A stretch of 35,639 bases of DNA from Actinomycetospora straminea (GCF_028737255.1 NZ_JAQZAN010000036.1:1-35639), one strand, 5' to 3'. Counted from the stretch's first letter, positions 19,003 to 30,365 are shown. Notes: generated from the letters alone by a model not told the origin. Numbers and translations: made by a program.

Positions 19003-20204
19003 GTGTCCGACACCAGCAGCACGGCCGCGACGTCGTCGGGCCGGGCCGTCGACAGCGACCGCACCCGCTCCATCACGGCGTCCAGCATCGTCGCGGGGTC
19101 GTCGCGCCACGGCACGGGGCCGGCAGTGACCTCCCGCAGCAGCGCCTGCAGGCCGTCGGTCCACAGCACGTCGCCCGAGGGCTGGCGGCCCTCGATGAGC
19201 CCGTCGGTGTAGAGCAGCAGCGACCACTTGGGCGGGAGCTCGACCTCCAGCGATCGCCACGTCGTCCCGTTGCCGACGCCGAGGGGCAGGCCGAGGGCCT
19301 CGGTGGACAGCAGGCGGGTGTCGTCGCCCTCGCCCACCAGCGCGGGCGGCGGGTGGCCGGCCAGGCGCAGCGTCAGGCGCTGGCGCGTCGGGTCGACCGT
19401 CGCCGCGGCCAGCGTGGTGAACAGCGTCGGGTGGTTGCGCTCGCTGATGAGCAGCTCGTGCATCGTCGGCAGGACGCGGTCGGGGTCGATGCCCGAGAGC
19501 ACCAGCGTGCGCCACGCGATGCGCAGGCTGACCCCGAGCGCGGCCTCGTCGGGCCCGTGCCCGCAGACGTCGCCGATGACGGCGTGCAGCTGGCCGTCCC
19601 GGTCCTCGACGACGTCGTAGAAGTCGCCCCCCAGGAGCGTCTGCTCGGTGCCCGGCTCGTAGCGGGCGAGGATGCGCACCGCCGGGTCGTCGAGCAGCGG
19701 CGAGGGGAGCAGGCCGCGCTCGAGGCGGGAGTTCTCGTCGGCACGCAGCTGGGCGTCGCGCAGGGCCCGGCGGACCCGGTCGCTGCGGCGGCGCTCGACG
19801 GCGTAGCGCACGGCGCGGGCGAGCGTCGGGCCGTCGACGGCGTCCTTGACCAGGTAGTCCTGCGCGCCCACGCCCACCGCGTCGGCGCCGAGCTGCTCGT
19901 CGCGCCGCCCCGTGAGGACGAGCACGGCGGGCCCGTCGGTGGCGAGCACGCGGCGCAGGCCCTCGAAGCCGTGGGCGTCGGGGAGGGCGAGGTCGAGCAG
20001 CACGCAGTCGGGGCCGGTCATCCCGTCCACCCCGTCGAGCCCGTCGAGCACGGCCTCGGCGTCGGCGAGGGACGCGGCGCGCTCGAGCTCGACCGCGAGG
20101 TCGGCGTCGGCGAAGTGCTCGGTGACGAGGAGGGCGTCGGCGTCGTCGTCCTCCACGAGCAGCACCCGCAGCGGCGCGGACGCGTCCGGCTCGACCGGCT
20201 CCAT
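18999..20204 (-). CDS. Response regulator with SpoIIE/PP2C phosphatase output (RsbU-like)
   Basis: A 401-residue cytosolic protein. The N-terminal receiver has acidic residues in LLVEDDDADALLV, phospho-acceptor Asp71 in CVLLDLALPDAHG and Lys120 in QDYLVKD. A helical linker (about 130-165) follows. The C-terminal PP2C-type serine phosphatase shows GGDFYD (192-197), GDVCGHG (211-217), YTDG (332-335) and PDDVAAVLL (389-397), with metal-binding aspartates intact. Such proteins dephosphorylate anti-sigma-factor antagonists and release sigma factors in general stress responses; the target is not encoded here. ATG 20204 has a strong GGGAGGGAGGA site just upstream. It is the first gene of the four-gene unit. 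Confidence 0.93.
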
Positions 20205-20235
20205 GCGTCCTCCCTCCCTGCTCACGGGTCCCACG

Positions 20236-20241
20236 ACCGTA
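20236..20241 (-). promoter_or_regulatory. Likely -10 element of the phosphatase-kinase operon
   Basis: TACGGT on the minus strand about 31 nt before the ATG at 20204. A start 7 nt downstream gives a leader of about 25 nt that holds the purine-rich ribosome binding site. Confidence 0.45.
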
Positions 20242-20297
20242 GTCGCTCGCCGTTCTCCGACCGGGTGCGGCCGCCCCTCGTGCGCCGACCGTGCCCG

Positions 20298-20303
20298 TAG
20301 GCT
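20298..20303 (+). promoter_or_regulatory. -10 element of purB (leaderless)
   Basis: TAGGCT, 7 nt before the GTG at 20311. Confidence 0.65.
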
Positions 20304-20310
20304 CGGCCGA

Positions 20311-21741
20311 GTGAGTGCCCCGACGGTCCCCAACGTGCTCGCCGCCCGGTACGCGTCCCCGGAGCTGACCGCGCTGTGGTCACCCGAGCGCAAGATCGTG
20401 CTCGAGCGCGAGCTGTGGATCGCGGTGCTGACCGCGCAGCGCGAGCTGGGCGTCGAGGTACCCGATGGCGTCCTGGAGGATTACCGCGCGGTCGTCGACC
20501 GCGTCGACCTGGCGTCCATCGCGGCCCGCGAGCGGGTGACCCGCCACGACGTCAAGGCGCGCATCGAGGAGTTCGACGCGCTCGCGGGCCACCAGCACGC
20601 CCACAAGGGCATGACCAGCCGCGACCTCACCGAGAACGTCGAGCAGCTCCAGATCCGCGACTCGCTGCGCCTCGTCGCGGACAAGACGGTCGCGGTGCTC
20701 GCCCGTCTGGCCCGGCGCGCCTCCGAGCACGCCGAGCTCGTCATGGCCGGGCGCAGCCACAACGTCGCCGCCCAGGCCACGACGCTGGGCAAGAGGTTCG
20801 CGAGCGCGGCCGACGAGACGCTCGTCGCCTACCGGCGGCTGAACGAGCTGGTCGAGCGCTACCCGCTGCGGGGGATCAAGGGCCCGGTCGGCACCGCGCA
20901 GGACATGCTCGGGCTGCTCGGTGGCTCGCAGGACAAGCTCGCCCGGCTCGAGCGCCGCGTCGCCGAGCACCTGGGCTTCGGCGAGGTGCTCACCAGCGTC
21001 GGGCAGGTCTACCCCCGCTCGCTGGACCACGACGTGCTCTCCGCGCTGGTCCAGCTCGCCGCGGGCCCGTCGTCGCTCGCCACGACCATCCGCCTCATGG
21101 CCGGCCAGGAGCTGGTCACCGAGGGCTTCCGGCCGGGCCAGGTGGGCTCCAGCGCCATGCCGCACAAGATGAACACCCGCTCCTGTGAGCGGGTCAACGG
21201 CCTCGCGGTGGTGCTGCGCGGCAACGCGGCGATGGTCGCCGAGCTGGCCGGCGGGCAGTGGAACGAGGGCGACGTCTCCGACTCGGTCGTGCGCCGCGTC
21301 GCCCTGCCCGACGCGTTCTTCGCGATCGACGGGCTGCTCGAGACGATCCTGACCGTCCTCGACGAGTTCGGCGCCTACCCGGCGGTCATCGCCCGCGAGC
21401 TCGACCGCTACCTGCCCTTCCTCGCCACGACGGCCGTGCTCATGGCCGCCGTGCGCGCCGGGGTGGGCCGCGAGACCGGGCACGAGATCGTCTCGGAGCA
21501 CGCGCGCGCCGTCGCACTGGACATGCGCGAGAAGGGCGCCGAGGGCAACGACCTGCTCGCCCGCCTCGGCGGCGACGCCCGCCTCGGGCTCTCGTCGGCC
21601 GACCTCGACGCCGCCGTGGGCGACCCGCGCGCCTTCGTCGGGGCCGCCGGCGCCCAGGTCGCCGAGATCACCCGGCAGGTGGACGCGATCGTCGCGCACC
21701 GACCCGACGCGGCGGCGTACACGCCGGCGCCGATCCTCTAG
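20311..21741 (+). CDS. purB: Adenylosuccinate lyase
   Basis: Releases fumarate from SAICAR (to AICAR) and from adenylosuccinate (to AMP), so it acts twice in purine synthesis. The 476-residue protein matches the actinobacterial form: [20 protein letters not shown] near the start, then [56 protein letters not shown] with a conserved His, and the fumarase/lyase signature [10 protein letters not shown] (279-288). GTG 20311 is fixed by TAGGCT 7 nt upstream. The longer frame from 19912 overlaps the divergent phosphatase gene and was rejected. The divergent gap to that operon is only 106 bp. Confidence 0.97.
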   Translation: MSAPTVPNVLAARYASPELTALWSPERKIVLERELWIAVLTAQRELGVEVPDGVLEDYRAVVDRVDLASIAARERVTRHDVKARIEEFDALAGHQHAHKGMTSRDLTENVEQLQIRDSLRLVADKTVAVLARLARRASEHAELVMAGRSHNVAAQATTLGKRFASAADETLVAYRRLNELVERYPLRGIKGPVGTAQDMLGLLGGSQDKLARLERRVAEHLGFGEVLTSVGQVYPRSLDHDVLSALVQLAAGPSSLATTIRLMAGQELVTEGFRPGQVGSSAMPHKMNTRSCERVNGLAVVLRGNAAMVAELAGGQWNEGDVSDSVVRRVALPDAFFAIDGLLETILTVLDEFGAYPAVIARELDRYLPFLATTAVLMAAVRAGVGRETGHEIVSEHARAVALDMREKGAEGNDLLARLGGDARLGLSSADLDAAVGDPRAFVGAAGAQVAEITRQVDAIVAHRPDAAAYTPAPIL

Positions 21742-21744
21742 CCT
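21739..21744 (+). promoter_or_regulatory. -10 element of purC, overlapping the purB stop
   Basis: TAGCCT, 8 nt before the GTG at 21753. Its first three bases are the purB stop codon TAG. Confidence 0.55.
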
Positions 21745-21752
21745 GCGCGGCC

Positions 21753-22652
21753 GTGGCGTCGCTCGGGGACTACTCACATCTCGCCTCCGGCAAGGTCCGG
21801 GACCTCTACGAGGTCGACGAGGAGACCCTGCTGCTCGTCGCCTCCGACCGGATCTCGGCGTACGACCACGTCCTCGCCACGCCGATCCCCGACAAGGGCC
21901 GCGTGCTCACGGCGATGAGCGTGTTCTGGTTCGAGCTGCTCGGCGGGCCCGACGTCGCGACACCGCCCATCGCCCACCACCTGATCGCGGCCCGGGACGA
22001 GCGCATCCCCGACGAGGTCCGCGGGCGGGCGCTGCTGGTGCGCCGGCTCGAGATGATTCCGGTGGAGTGCGTCGCCCGCGGCTACCTCGCCGGCTCGGGC
22101 ACCGCCGACTACCGCCGTGACGGCGCGATCTGCGGCGTCCCGCTGCCCGACGGCCTCACCGAGGCCAGCGTGCTCCCGACCCCGATCTTCACGCCCGCGA
22201 CGAAGGCCGCCCAGGGCGAGCACGACGAGAACGTCAGCTTCGAGGTCGTCGCGGAGACCGTCGGGCGTGACCTCGCGGGCGCGCTGCGCGACCAGACCCT
22301 GGCGGTCTACGCCCGCGGCGCCGCGTACGCCGCCTCGCGGGGTCTGATCCTCGCCGACACCAAGCTCGAGTTCGGCCGCTCCCCGGACGGCGCGCTGGTG
22401 CTGGGTGACGAGGTGCTCACGCCGGACTCGTCGCGGTTCTGGCCGGCCGAGGGCTACGCGCCGGGCGCGGTCCAGCCGAGCTTCGACAAGCAGTACGTCC
22501 GCGAGTGGCTCACCTCGCCCGCCTCGGGCTGGGATCGGCACTCCGGCGAGGCGCCGCCGCCGCTGCCCGACGAGGTCGTCGAGGCCACGCGGGCCCGCTA
22601 CATCGAGGCGTACACGCGCCTGACCGGCCGGGAGTGGCCGCCCGCGATGTGA
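21753..22652 (+). CDS. purC: SAICAR synthetase (phosphoribosylaminoimidazole-succinocarboxamide synthase)
   Basis: Adds aspartate to CAIR with ATP. The 299-residue protein has the longer actinobacterial/yeast-type length. It begins [20 protein letters not shown], with the ATP-binding glycine-rich turn at [68 protein letters not shown] and [10 protein letters not shown] are signature segments, and [13 protein letters not shown] and [13 protein letters not shown] complete the C-terminal half. GTG 21753 lies 11 nt after the purB stop and is supported by its own -10 hexamer. Read-through from purB is also likely. Confidence 0.97.
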   Translation: MASLGDYSHLASGKVRDLYEVDEETLLLVASDRISAYDHVLATPIPDKGRVLTAMSVFWFELLGGPDVATPPIAHHLIAARDERIPDEVRGRALLVRRLEMIPVECVARGYLAGSGTADYRRDGAICGVPLPDGLTEASVLPTPIFTPATKAAQGEHDENVSFEVVAETVGRDLAGALRDQTLAVYARGAAYAASRGLILADTKLEFGRSPDGALVLGDEVLTPDSSRFWPAEGYAPGAVQPSFDKQYVREWLTSPASGWDRHSGEAPPPLPDEVVEATRARYIEAYTRLTGREWPPAM

Positions 22653-22739
22653 CCGTGCGAGCCCGCGCGAGTGGCCGTCGTCGGGCCGAGCCGCGGTGTT
22701 CACCCGGCGGTCGCCCGCCGGGCATCTCCGCCTGGCCTC

Positions 22740-23429
22740 ATGGGTTCCGTGAGTCCCCGCCTGCTCGTCTCGGTCACCGGTCTCGGGCCCGGCGCGCCGC
22801 TGGCCGCCGCCGTGGCGCTCGCGGACGCCCTCGACGCGCGCCGCGTGCCCGTGACGTGGCTCGCCGGCCCGCGCCCGCACCCCGAGGTCGCGGCCTGGGC
22901 GACCGCGCGCCGCCGCCTCGGCGAGGCCGTGCTGCTGCACGGCACGCGTCCCGAGGCCGAGCCGGGCCGCCCCTACCGCCGCCTGCCCGCCCACGAGGCC
23001 GGCCTGCGGCTCACCGCCGCCCTGCGCAGCCGCGACGCCCTCGGCCTCGCCGTCGACGGGTTCGCGGCGCCGGGCTGGGCCGCCTCGCCCGGCACCCGGA
23101 CCGCGCTCGCGGCGGCCGGCATCGGCCTGCTCCTCGACGACGGCGGCGTCCACCGCCTGGGTCTCGGCGGCGCGCTCGTGACGTCGTGGGAGGGCCCCGC
23201 CGTCGGGCCGGAGCCGTGTCGCACCCGCCCGGCCCGCCGCCGCGCGGAGCCGGACCTCGTCCACCTCGCCCTGCCCGCGGGCCTCCCGGCGGCGACGGCG
23301 GGCGAGCTCGTCGACCGGGCGCTCGCCGCGGGCGCCACCCCGCTCGGGGCCGCCGAGCTCCTGCCCCGCCGCGCCCCGCGCCCTCGCGGCGCCGCCGGCG
23401 ACCCGGAGCAGTGGTCGATCACCGCCTAG
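22740..23429 (+). CDS. DUF2334/polysaccharide deacetylase-like protein
   Basis: A 229-residue protein. The opening strand-helix unit (PRLLVSVTGLGPGAPLAAAV, then ADALDARRVPVTWLAGPRPH) and later VDGFAAPGWAASPGTRTALA resemble DUF2334-type proteins of the polysaccharide deacetylase superfamily. The expected metal-binding Asp/His set of active deacetylases is not obvious, so activity is uncertain. No signal peptide is visible. The start is unclear: ATG 22740 and GTG 22749 are both possible and neither has a good ribosome binding site. It lies 87 bp after purC and ends 1 bp from the stop of the convergent MBL-fold gene. There is no evident link to purine synthesis. Confidence 0.6.
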   Translation: MGSVSPRLLVSVTGLGPGAPLAAAVALADALDARRVPVTWLAGPRPHPEVAAWATARRRLGEAVLLHGTRPEAEPGRPYRRLPAHEAGLRLTAALRSRDALGLAVDGFAAPGWAASPGTRTALAAAGIGLLLDDGGVHRLGLGGALVTSWEGPAVGPEPCRTRPARRRAEPDLVHLALPAGLPAATAGELVDRALAAGATPLGAAELLPRRAPRPRGAAGDPEQWSITA

Positions 23430-23430
23430 G

Positions 23431-24063
23431 TCACGGCGTGAACGACACCCCACGGGGCGCGATCCGCACCTCGGTGCCCTCGGGGGCGAGGTTCGAGAAC
23501 AGGGTGTAGTGCAGGTCGGGGTCGGCCAGCACCGCCTCGTGGATCGGCACCGCGAGCGGCGGAGCGACCGCGCGCAGGTAGTCGACGGCCTCGGACGCCT
23601 TGAGCCACGGCGCGGCGGTCGGCAGCAGCAGGACGTCCGGGGTGCGCTCGGGCACGGTGAACGCGTCGCCGGGGTGCAGGACGCTGCCGTCGATCCAGTA
23701 GCCGTTGTTGGCGATCCCCGGGATGTCGGGGTGGATCACCGCGTGGTCACCACCGACGACCTCGACCCGCGCGCCGCCGACGCTGAACGTCTCGCCGGGC
23801 TCGCGGACGGTGTGGGGGATGTCGCGCTCGCGGAGCTGCTCGGCGGTGCCGGGGTCGACGACCAGCTCGGCGCCCGGGTTCTGGCCGAGGAGCGCCGGCA
23901 GCTTGTCCAGGTTCAGGTGGTCGAAGTGCTGGTGCGTCACGAGGATCGCGGCGAGGCCCTCGAGGGTCTCGTAGCCCGACGAGAAGGCGCCGGGGTCGAT
24001 GAGGATGCGCGCCGAGCCGGTGTCGGCGACCACGCACGCATGGCCGAGGTGCACGAGTTCCAC
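23431..24063 (-). CDS. MBL-fold metal-dependent hydrolase (UlaG-like)
   Basis: A 210-residue metallo-beta-lactamase-fold protein. It starts VELVHLGHACVVADTGSARI and has the metal motif HxHxDH as HQHFDH (44-49, in VTHQHFDHLN). A central His (GGDHAVIH), the HPGDAF loop with the bridging Asp, and a late His (VPIHEAV) complete a two-metal site. This is typical of the UlaG-like branch, whose substrates range from lactones to phosphodiesters; the substrate here is unknown. The GTG at 24063 has GGAGGGG about 11 nt upstream. Longer starts would run through purS and were rejected. Divergent from purS, with only 42 bp between start codons. Confidence 0.88.
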   Translation of the reverse strand: MELVHLGHACVVADTGSARILIDPGAFSSGYETLEGLAAILVTHQHFDHLNLDKLPALLGQNPGAELVVDPGTAEQLRERDIPHTVREPGETFSVGGARVEVVGGDHAVIHPDIPGIANNGYWIDGSVLHPGDAFTVPERTPDVLLLPTAAPWLKASEAVDYLRAVAPPLAVPIHEAVLADPDLHYTLFSNLAPEGTEVRIAPRGVSFTP

Positions 24064-24092
24064 GCCACCCGAGTTCCCCTCCGCCGCCCCGG

Positions 24093-24098
24093 TAACCT
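24093..24098 (+). promoter_or_regulatory. -10 element of purSQ (leaderless)
   Basis: TAACCT, 7 nt before the GTG at 24106. Confidence 0.65.
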
Positions 24099-24105
24099 GG
24101 ACGGC

Positions 24106-24345
24106 GTGGCTCGCGTGATCGTCGACGTGCTCCCCAAGGCCGAGATCCTCGACCCGCAGGGGCAGGCGGTGGCCCGCGCGATGGGCCGCCTCGGGGTCAG
24201 CGGGGTGGCCGACGTGCGGCAGGGCAAGCACTTCGAGCTGGAGGTCGACGACTCGGTCGACGACGCCGAGCTCGAGCGCATCGCCGGGTCGCTGCTGGCC
24301 AACCCGGTGATCGAGGAGTGGGTCGTGCGGAGGGTGCCGTCGTGA
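24106..24345 (+). CDS. purS: FGAM synthase subunit PurS
   Basis: The small structural subunit of the three-part FGAM synthase (PurS-PurQ-PurL), which helps carry ammonia from the glutaminase to PurL. The 79-residue protein fits the family: [20 protein letters not shown], then [18 protein letters not shown] and [15 protein letters not shown] 24106 is supported by TAACCT 7 nt upstream; no Shine-Dalgarno is seen. Its stop overlaps the purQ start (GTGA), fitting the need for equal amounts of both subunits. Confidence 0.96.
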   Translation: MARVIVDVLPKAEILDPQGQAVARAMGRLGVSGVADVRQGKHFELEVDDSVDDAELERIAGSLLANPVIEEWVVRRVPS

Positions 24346-25016
24346 GCCGCATCGGGGTCATCACGTTCCCCGGGACGCTGGACGACGTCGACGCGGCGCG
24401 TGCGGTGCGCTACGCCGGCGGCGAGCCGGTGGCGCTCTGGCACGACGACGCCGACCTGCGAGGCGTCGACGCGGTGGTCGTGCCCGGCGGGTTCTCCTAC
24501 GGCGACTACCTGCGCGCCGGCGCGATCGCGGCCCGCTCGCCGGTGATGGGCCCGGTCGTCGACGCCGGCCGCGCGGGCATGCCCGTGCTCGGCATCTGCA
24601 ACGGCTTCCAGATCCTCTGCGAGGCGGGCCTGCTCCCGGGCGCGCTCGTCCGCAACCACGGGCTGCGCTTCGTCTGCCGCGAGGTGGGCCTGCGGGTGGA
24701 GGCCGACACGGCGTGGACCTCGGGCTTCACCGTCGGGCAGGACATCCGGGTGCCGCTGAAGTCGGGCGAGGGCCGCTACGTCGCCGACGCGGCCACCCTC
24801 GACGCGCTCGAGGCCGAGGGCCGCGTGGTCTTCCGCTACACCGAGCCCGCCCCGAACGGCGCGCTGCGCGACATCGCCGGCATCAGCTCCGCCGACGGCC
24901 GCGTCGTCGGCCTCATGCCGCACCCCGAGCACGCCATCGACGCCCTGACGGGCCCGGGCACCGACGGCCTCGGCCTCTTCACCTCCGTGATCTCGCAGCT
25001 CACGGCAGCAGCGTGA
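24342..25016 (+). CDS. purQ: FGAM synthase glutaminase subunit PurQ
   Basis: Class I glutamine amidotransferase subunit that supplies ammonia to PurL for FGAR to FGAM conversion. The 224-residue protein begins [20 protein letters not shown]. It shows [16 protein letters not shown], the nucleophile Cys86 in [11 protein letters not shown], and the catalytic His-x-Glu in [10 protein letters not shown]. The GTG at 24342 overlaps the purS stop by 4 nt. The last 17 bp overlap the end of the convergent gene at 25000-25509, so the two mRNAs would be antisense to each other at their 3' ends. Confidence 0.97.
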   Translation: MSRIGVITFPGTLDDVDAARAVRYAGGEPVALWHDDADLRGVDAVVVPGGFSYGDYLRAGAIAARSPVMGPVVDAGRAGMPVLGICNGFQILCEAGLLPGALVRNHGLRFVCREVGLRVEADTAWTSGFTVGQDIRVPLKSGEGRYVADAATLDALEAEGRVVFRYTEPAPNGALRDIAGISSADGRVVGLMPHPEHAIDALTGPGTDGLGLFTSVISQLTAAA

Positions 25017-25509
25017 CGCGCAGCTCCCAGAGGTCGGCGTAGACGAGCAGCATCCGCCCGCCGAGGTGCAGCACGATCCCGCGCATCTCGTCGGGCCGGT
25101 CGACGTGGGTGAGCAGGCGCGACACGTCCTCGACGGCCTCGCCGACGACCTCGTCGAACGGCGCCTCCGCCGACACGTCACGACCGCCCGGCTCGCTCGG
25201 CTGGGCCGCCGGCAGCAGGGGCACGACCGTGTCGCCACGGGCACCGGGCGCCAGCGCGAGCACGACGACGCCGCCGGAGCCGTCGTGGACCAGGAACTCG
25301 AGCATCCCGGCGGCCGCGTCGACGTGCGGCAGGACGCTCTGCGGCACGCGGCCGGCGAGCTCGAGGGCGTGACGGCGGACCCCGAGCAGCTCCCGGTCGA
25401 GCACCAGCGGGAGCTGCGCGAGGACGTCGCCGGCCCCCGGCGTGGACGCCGAGGCGGCGTCGTCGCCGGTCGCGGTGCCGGGCGCCGAGGAGACGGAGGC
25501 GGTGGTCAT
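25000..25509 (-). CDS. Hypothetical protein, unknown function
   Basis: A 169-residue soluble protein. After an Ala/Ser/Thr-rich N-terminus of about 25 residues comes a folded-looking region: [40 protein letters not shown], then [20 protein letters not shown] and [20 protein letters not shown], ending RVTLLP. Alternating strands and helices suggest a compact alpha/beta domain, but I do not recognise the family. ATG 25509 has GGAG only 2 nt upstream, so its ribosome binding site is poor. The much longer minus-strand frame that continues upstream opposite purL is a GC-driven shadow. It converges on purQ with a 17-bp overlap. Confidence 0.65.
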   Translation of the reverse strand: MTTASVSSAPGTATGDDAASASTPGAGDVLAQLPLVLDRELLGVRRHALELAGRVPQSVLPHVDAAAGMLEFLVHDGSGGVVVLALAPGARGDTVVPLLPAAQPSEPGGRDVSAEAPFDEVVGEAVEDVSRLLTHVDRPDEMRGIVLHLGGRMLLVYADLWELRVTLLP

Positions 25510-25833
25510 GGCTCCATGATGTATCGAGGGTCCGACACTCCCGGGTATTGCCCGACACGCCAACACCGTGTCGCGGCGAAATGACCCTACGGAACCATGA
25601 GCGGCCATCCGATCGAGCGAAAGGCCCAGGACGCTCCCGCGGGTGGTGGTGCACACGGTGGGCGTGTGGCGTACAGCGGTCGGTGGAGCCGGTGACGTGA
25701 CGCGACACGGGTTTGTCGACCGCACGTCGTGGGTAGCGGCGCGCTCACCGCGAGCGACCGGGCGTGACCGGCCCGCTGAGGCCCTGCGCACGGCCCCGAC
25801 GGCGACCCGCGCGGGGCGCCTACCCTCGTCGGG
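25510..25833. other. Intergenic region between a divergent hypothetical gene and purL
   Basis: 324 bp without a convincing gene. It is less GC-rich than its surroundings near 25515-25600. It holds two CCGACAC copies 20 bp apart (25532 and 25552), the second forming a hairpin CGACACG (25553-25559)/CGTGTCG (25567-25573) with a 7-nt loop. It also holds the purL -10 at its right end. A 32-codon frame from ATG 25597 has no supporting signal and is not called. Confidence 0.55.
25821..25826 (+). promoter_or_regulatory. -10 element of purL (leaderless)
   Basis: TACCCT, 7 nt before the GTG at 25834. Confidence 0.65.
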
Positions 25834-28234
<2,401 letters not shown>

Positions 28235-28236
<2 letters not shown>

Positions 28237-28307
28237 CCTGGTTGGCAGCGAACGCGCTGTTCGTTGCGCTAGAAGCAGCGAACGGCGCGTTGGCTGCTCT
28301 CCAGGTC
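28235..28307. terminator. 73-nt nested palindrome between convergent purL and the SGNH gene
   Basis: Two 33-nt arms (28235-28267 and 28275-28307) flank the 7-nt loop GCTAGAA. About 27 of 33 positions are Watson-Crick pairs and two more are G-U wobbles on the plus-strand RNA. Each arm also contains its own smaller palindrome (GCAGCGAAC...GTTCGTTGC and GCAGCGAAC...GTTGGCTGC). The convergent setting suits a bidirectional terminator. Confidence 0.7.
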
Positions 28308-28326
28308 GGCTGGGTACCGGGGTCGG

Positions 28327-29013
28327 CTAGGGGAGCGCGGCGACGAAGGCGCGCCCGTAGCGCCGGTAGCCGCGGCCGTTGGGGTGGGCGAGGTCGGGGC
28401 CGCTGTCGAGCAGGCGGTTGATGTCGTGCGTCGCCGCCTCGAGCGCGACGGGGCGCAGGCGCGGGTGGGCGGCGATCACCTCGCGCGCGACCGCCGACAG
28501 CACCCGCCCGCGCCGCTGCACCACGCCGCGCTGGAGGTCGGGCACGTCGGCGACGAGCGCGCCGGGCGGCAGCGCGGCGCACACCGTGTCGAGGTCGCGG
28601 CGGAAGTCCTCGACGGGCGTGTCCTGCGCGGCGTCGTTGGTGCCGATCGCGAGCGCGACGACGGCGTCCGTGCCGTCCCAGCCCTCGGGCACCGAGGGCA
28701 GCTGCTCGGCGAGGACGTCGGCCACCGTCGCCCCGACGACGCCGAGGTTCACCACCCGCACCCGGACGTCCTCGCGCGCCTCGATCGCGTCGGCCAGCCG
28801 CCCGGCCCAGGAGCGCTCGGGGTGCACGGCGCCCAGGCCCTGGGCGAGCGAGTCGCCGAGCGCCACGAGCAGCACGTCGCCCGGGCTGCGGCGGCGGCGG
28901 CGCCAGTAGGCCGCGTGGTCGGTGTCCATCGTCGTGGCGATCCACAGGCGGCGCGCCTGCCAGGCCACGACGCCGAGGACCCCGGCGAGGACGAGCAGGC
29001 GGGCGCGCGGCAC
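28327..29013 (-). CDS. Membrane-anchored SGNH/GDSL hydrolase
   Basis: A 228-residue esterase-type protein. The short N-terminal hydrophobic segment (LLVLAGVLGVVAW, about 6-18) is a likely membrane anchor, followed by a basic stretch and the SGNH domain. Block I is LVALGDSLAQGLGA with nucleophile Ser55. Gly in NLGVVGATVADVL serves as block II, GTND (124-127) is block III, and Asp207-x-x-His210 (DLAHPNGRGY) is block V. It would hydrolyse an ester in the envelope; the substrate is unknown. GTG 29013 is supported by TAGCGT 6 nt upstream. It is divergent from the SCP_3 gene and convergent with purL. Confidence 0.88.
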   Translation of the reverse strand: MPRARLLVLAGVLGVVAWQARRLWIATTMDTDHAAYWRRRRRSPGDVLLVALGDSLAQGLGAVHPERSWAGRLADAIEAREDVRVRVVNLGVVGATVADVLAEQLPSVPEGWDGTDAVVALAIGTNDAAQDTPVEDFRRDLDTVCAALPPGALVADVPDLQRGVVQRRGRVLSAVAREVIAAHPRLRPVALEAATHDINRLLDSGPDLAHPNGRGYRRYGRAFVAALP

Positions 29014-29019
29014 GCGATC

Positions 29020-29025
29020 ACGCTA
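29020..29025 (-). promoter_or_regulatory. -10 element of the SGNH hydrolase gene (leaderless)
   Basis: TAGCGT on the minus strand, 6 nt before the GTG at 29013. Confidence 0.5.
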
Positions 29026-29067
29026 GCCCGTCGCGCCCAAGCCGCCTCGCCGACCGACGGCGCCGAC

Positions 29068-29073
29068 TACCCT
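29068..29073 (+). promoter_or_regulatory. -10 element of the SCP_3 gene (leaderless)
   Basis: TACCCT, 8 nt before the GTG at 29082. Confidence 0.55.
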
Positions 29074-29081
29074 CGGCCACC

Positions 29082-29483
29082 GTGCCCAAGCGAGCCCCTG
29101 ACCCCGCACAGGTGCGCGCGGACCTGCTCGCGGTCGCCGACTGGGTCCGCGACCCCGAGGGCCACGAGCGCCCGGCGCGCCCGCTGCTGGCCGCGGCGGT
29201 CCGCTCGTCGCTGCGCACGCTGGAGCACACCGCGCCCGGCCACAGCGTCGAGGTTCGCGTTCCGCCGTTCGGCGCTGTGCAGTGCGTCGAAGGGCCGCGC
29301 CACACCCGCGGCACCCCGCCCAACGTCGTCGAGACCGACGCGGCGACGTGGCTCGGGCTCGCCCTCGGGGTACTCACGTGGGACGCCGCCGCCGACCGGG
29401 TGTCGGCGTCGGGCCATCGCGCGACCGAGATCTCGCGATGGCTCCCGGTGGTGGATGTGCATCGAACGTGTGAGAACGGCTGA
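29082..29483 (+). CDS. Sterol-carrier-like family protein (SCP_3 type)
   Basis: A 133-residue actinobacterial protein. A helical first half (DPAQVRADLLAVADWVRDPE) is followed by the conserved core SVEVRVPPFGAVQCVEGPRH, then TRGTPPNVVETDAATWLGLA, and a C-terminal helix (RATEISRWLPVV). This is the pattern I associate with the bacterial SCP-like family (SCP_3) usually encoded just upstream of purF in actinobacteria, e.g. in the Rv0807 position of Mycobacterium tuberculosis. Ligand and function are not known. Its retention near purF through evolution hints at a link with purine or lipid metabolism, but nothing in the sequence shows it. GTG 29082 follows a TANNNT hexamer by 8 nt. Confidence 0.75.
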   Translation: MPKRAPDPAQVRADLLAVADWVRDPEGHERPARPLLAAAVRSSLRTLEHTAPGHSVEVRVPPFGAVQCVEGPRHTRGTPPNVVETDAATWLGLALGVLTWDAAADRVSASGHRATEISRWLPVVDVHRTCENG

Positions 29484-29545
29484 TCCGTCCCGGTTGCGCC
29501 CGTACCATGACCATCACCGGAACGTGACGGACGGCAGGTGGATGC

Positions 29546-29554
29546 GGAGGGAGG
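29546..29554 (+). promoter_or_regulatory. Ribosome binding site deciding the methyltransferase start
   Basis: GGAGGGAGG, 4 nt before the GTG at 29559. It favours this start over the in-frame GTG at 29538. A TACCAT at 29503-29508 could be the matching -10. Confidence 0.55.
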
Positions 29555-29558
29555 CCGG

Positions 29559-30365
29559 GTGCAGCGGCCGAGCTGGGCTCCCGACGAGGTCGACATCGAC
29601 CGACCGAGCGCCGCCCGGGTCTACGACCACTACCTCGGTGGTCTCCACAACTTCGCGGTCGACCGGGCGATGGCCGCCCGCGCCGTCGCCGACTGGCCCG
29701 AGCTGCCACGCATCATGCAGGCCAACCGGGCGTTCCTGCGCCGGGCGGTGCGCCACCTCGTGGCGCAGGGCATCGACCAGTTCCTCGACATCGGGTCGGG
29801 CATCCCGACCGTCGGCAACGTCCACGAGGTCGCCCAGGCGGCCGACCCCGACGCGCACGTGGTCTACGTCGACATCGACCCCGTGGCCGTCGCCCACTCG
29901 CGCGCGATCCTCGCCGACGACCCGCGCACCGGCGTCGTGCAGGCCGACTTCACCGACGTGTCCGCGATCCTCGACGACCCCGTGACGCGCTCGCTGCTCG
30001 ACCTGTCCCGGCCGGTCGGCGTGCTCGTGGTGGCGCTGCTGCACTTCGTCGGCGACGAGCGCCGGCCCGCCGAGGTCCTCGGGCGCTACCGCGAGGCGAT
30101 GGCCCCGGGCAGCTTCCTCGTCGTCAGCCACGCCAGCGCCGACGGTGCCCCGGACCGCGCCGACGAGCACCAGTCGCTCTACCGGCGCACCGCCACACCG
30201 ATGACGATGCGCTCGCGCGACGAGGTGGCCGCGCTGCTGCACGGCTTCACCCTCGAGGAGCCCGGCATCGTGTTCCTGCCCGAGTGGCGCCCGGACGACC
30301 CGGCCGCCGCGCCCGCACACCCCGAACGCTTCACCGGCTACGCCGCCGTGGGTCGTCGTGACTGA
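29559..30365 (+). CDS. SAM-dependent methyltransferase of the SAV2177/DUF574 family
   Basis: A 268-residue Rossmann-fold protein of the actinobacterial methyltransferase family once called DUF574. The family N-terminus is present: DIDRPSAARVYDHYLGGLHN, then FAVDRAMAARAV and ANRAFLRRAVRHLVAQGIDQ. SAM motif I is FLDIGSGIPTVGNVHEVAQ; VVYVDIDPVAVAHSRAIL is motif II, with the acidic ribose-binding residues. VLVVALLHFVGDERRP and FLVVSHASAD are later motifs. Substrates are unknown; the family is much expanded in Streptomyces and relatives. GTG 29559 is chosen on the ribosome binding site. The end overlaps the start of the GGDEF-EAL gene by 8 bp. Confidence 0.92.
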   Translation: MQRPSWAPDEVDIDRPSAARVYDHYLGGLHNFAVDRAMAARAVADWPELPRIMQANRAFLRRAVRHLVAQGIDQFLDIGSGIPTVGNVHEVAQAADPDAHVVYVDIDPVAVAHSRAILADDPRTGVVQADFTDVSAILDDPVTRSLLDLSRPVGVLVVALLHFVGDERRPAEVLGRYREAMAPGSFLVVSHASADGAPDRADEHQSLYRRTATPMTMRSRDEVAALLHGFTLEEPGIVFLPEWRPDDPAAAPAHPERFTGYAAVGRRD

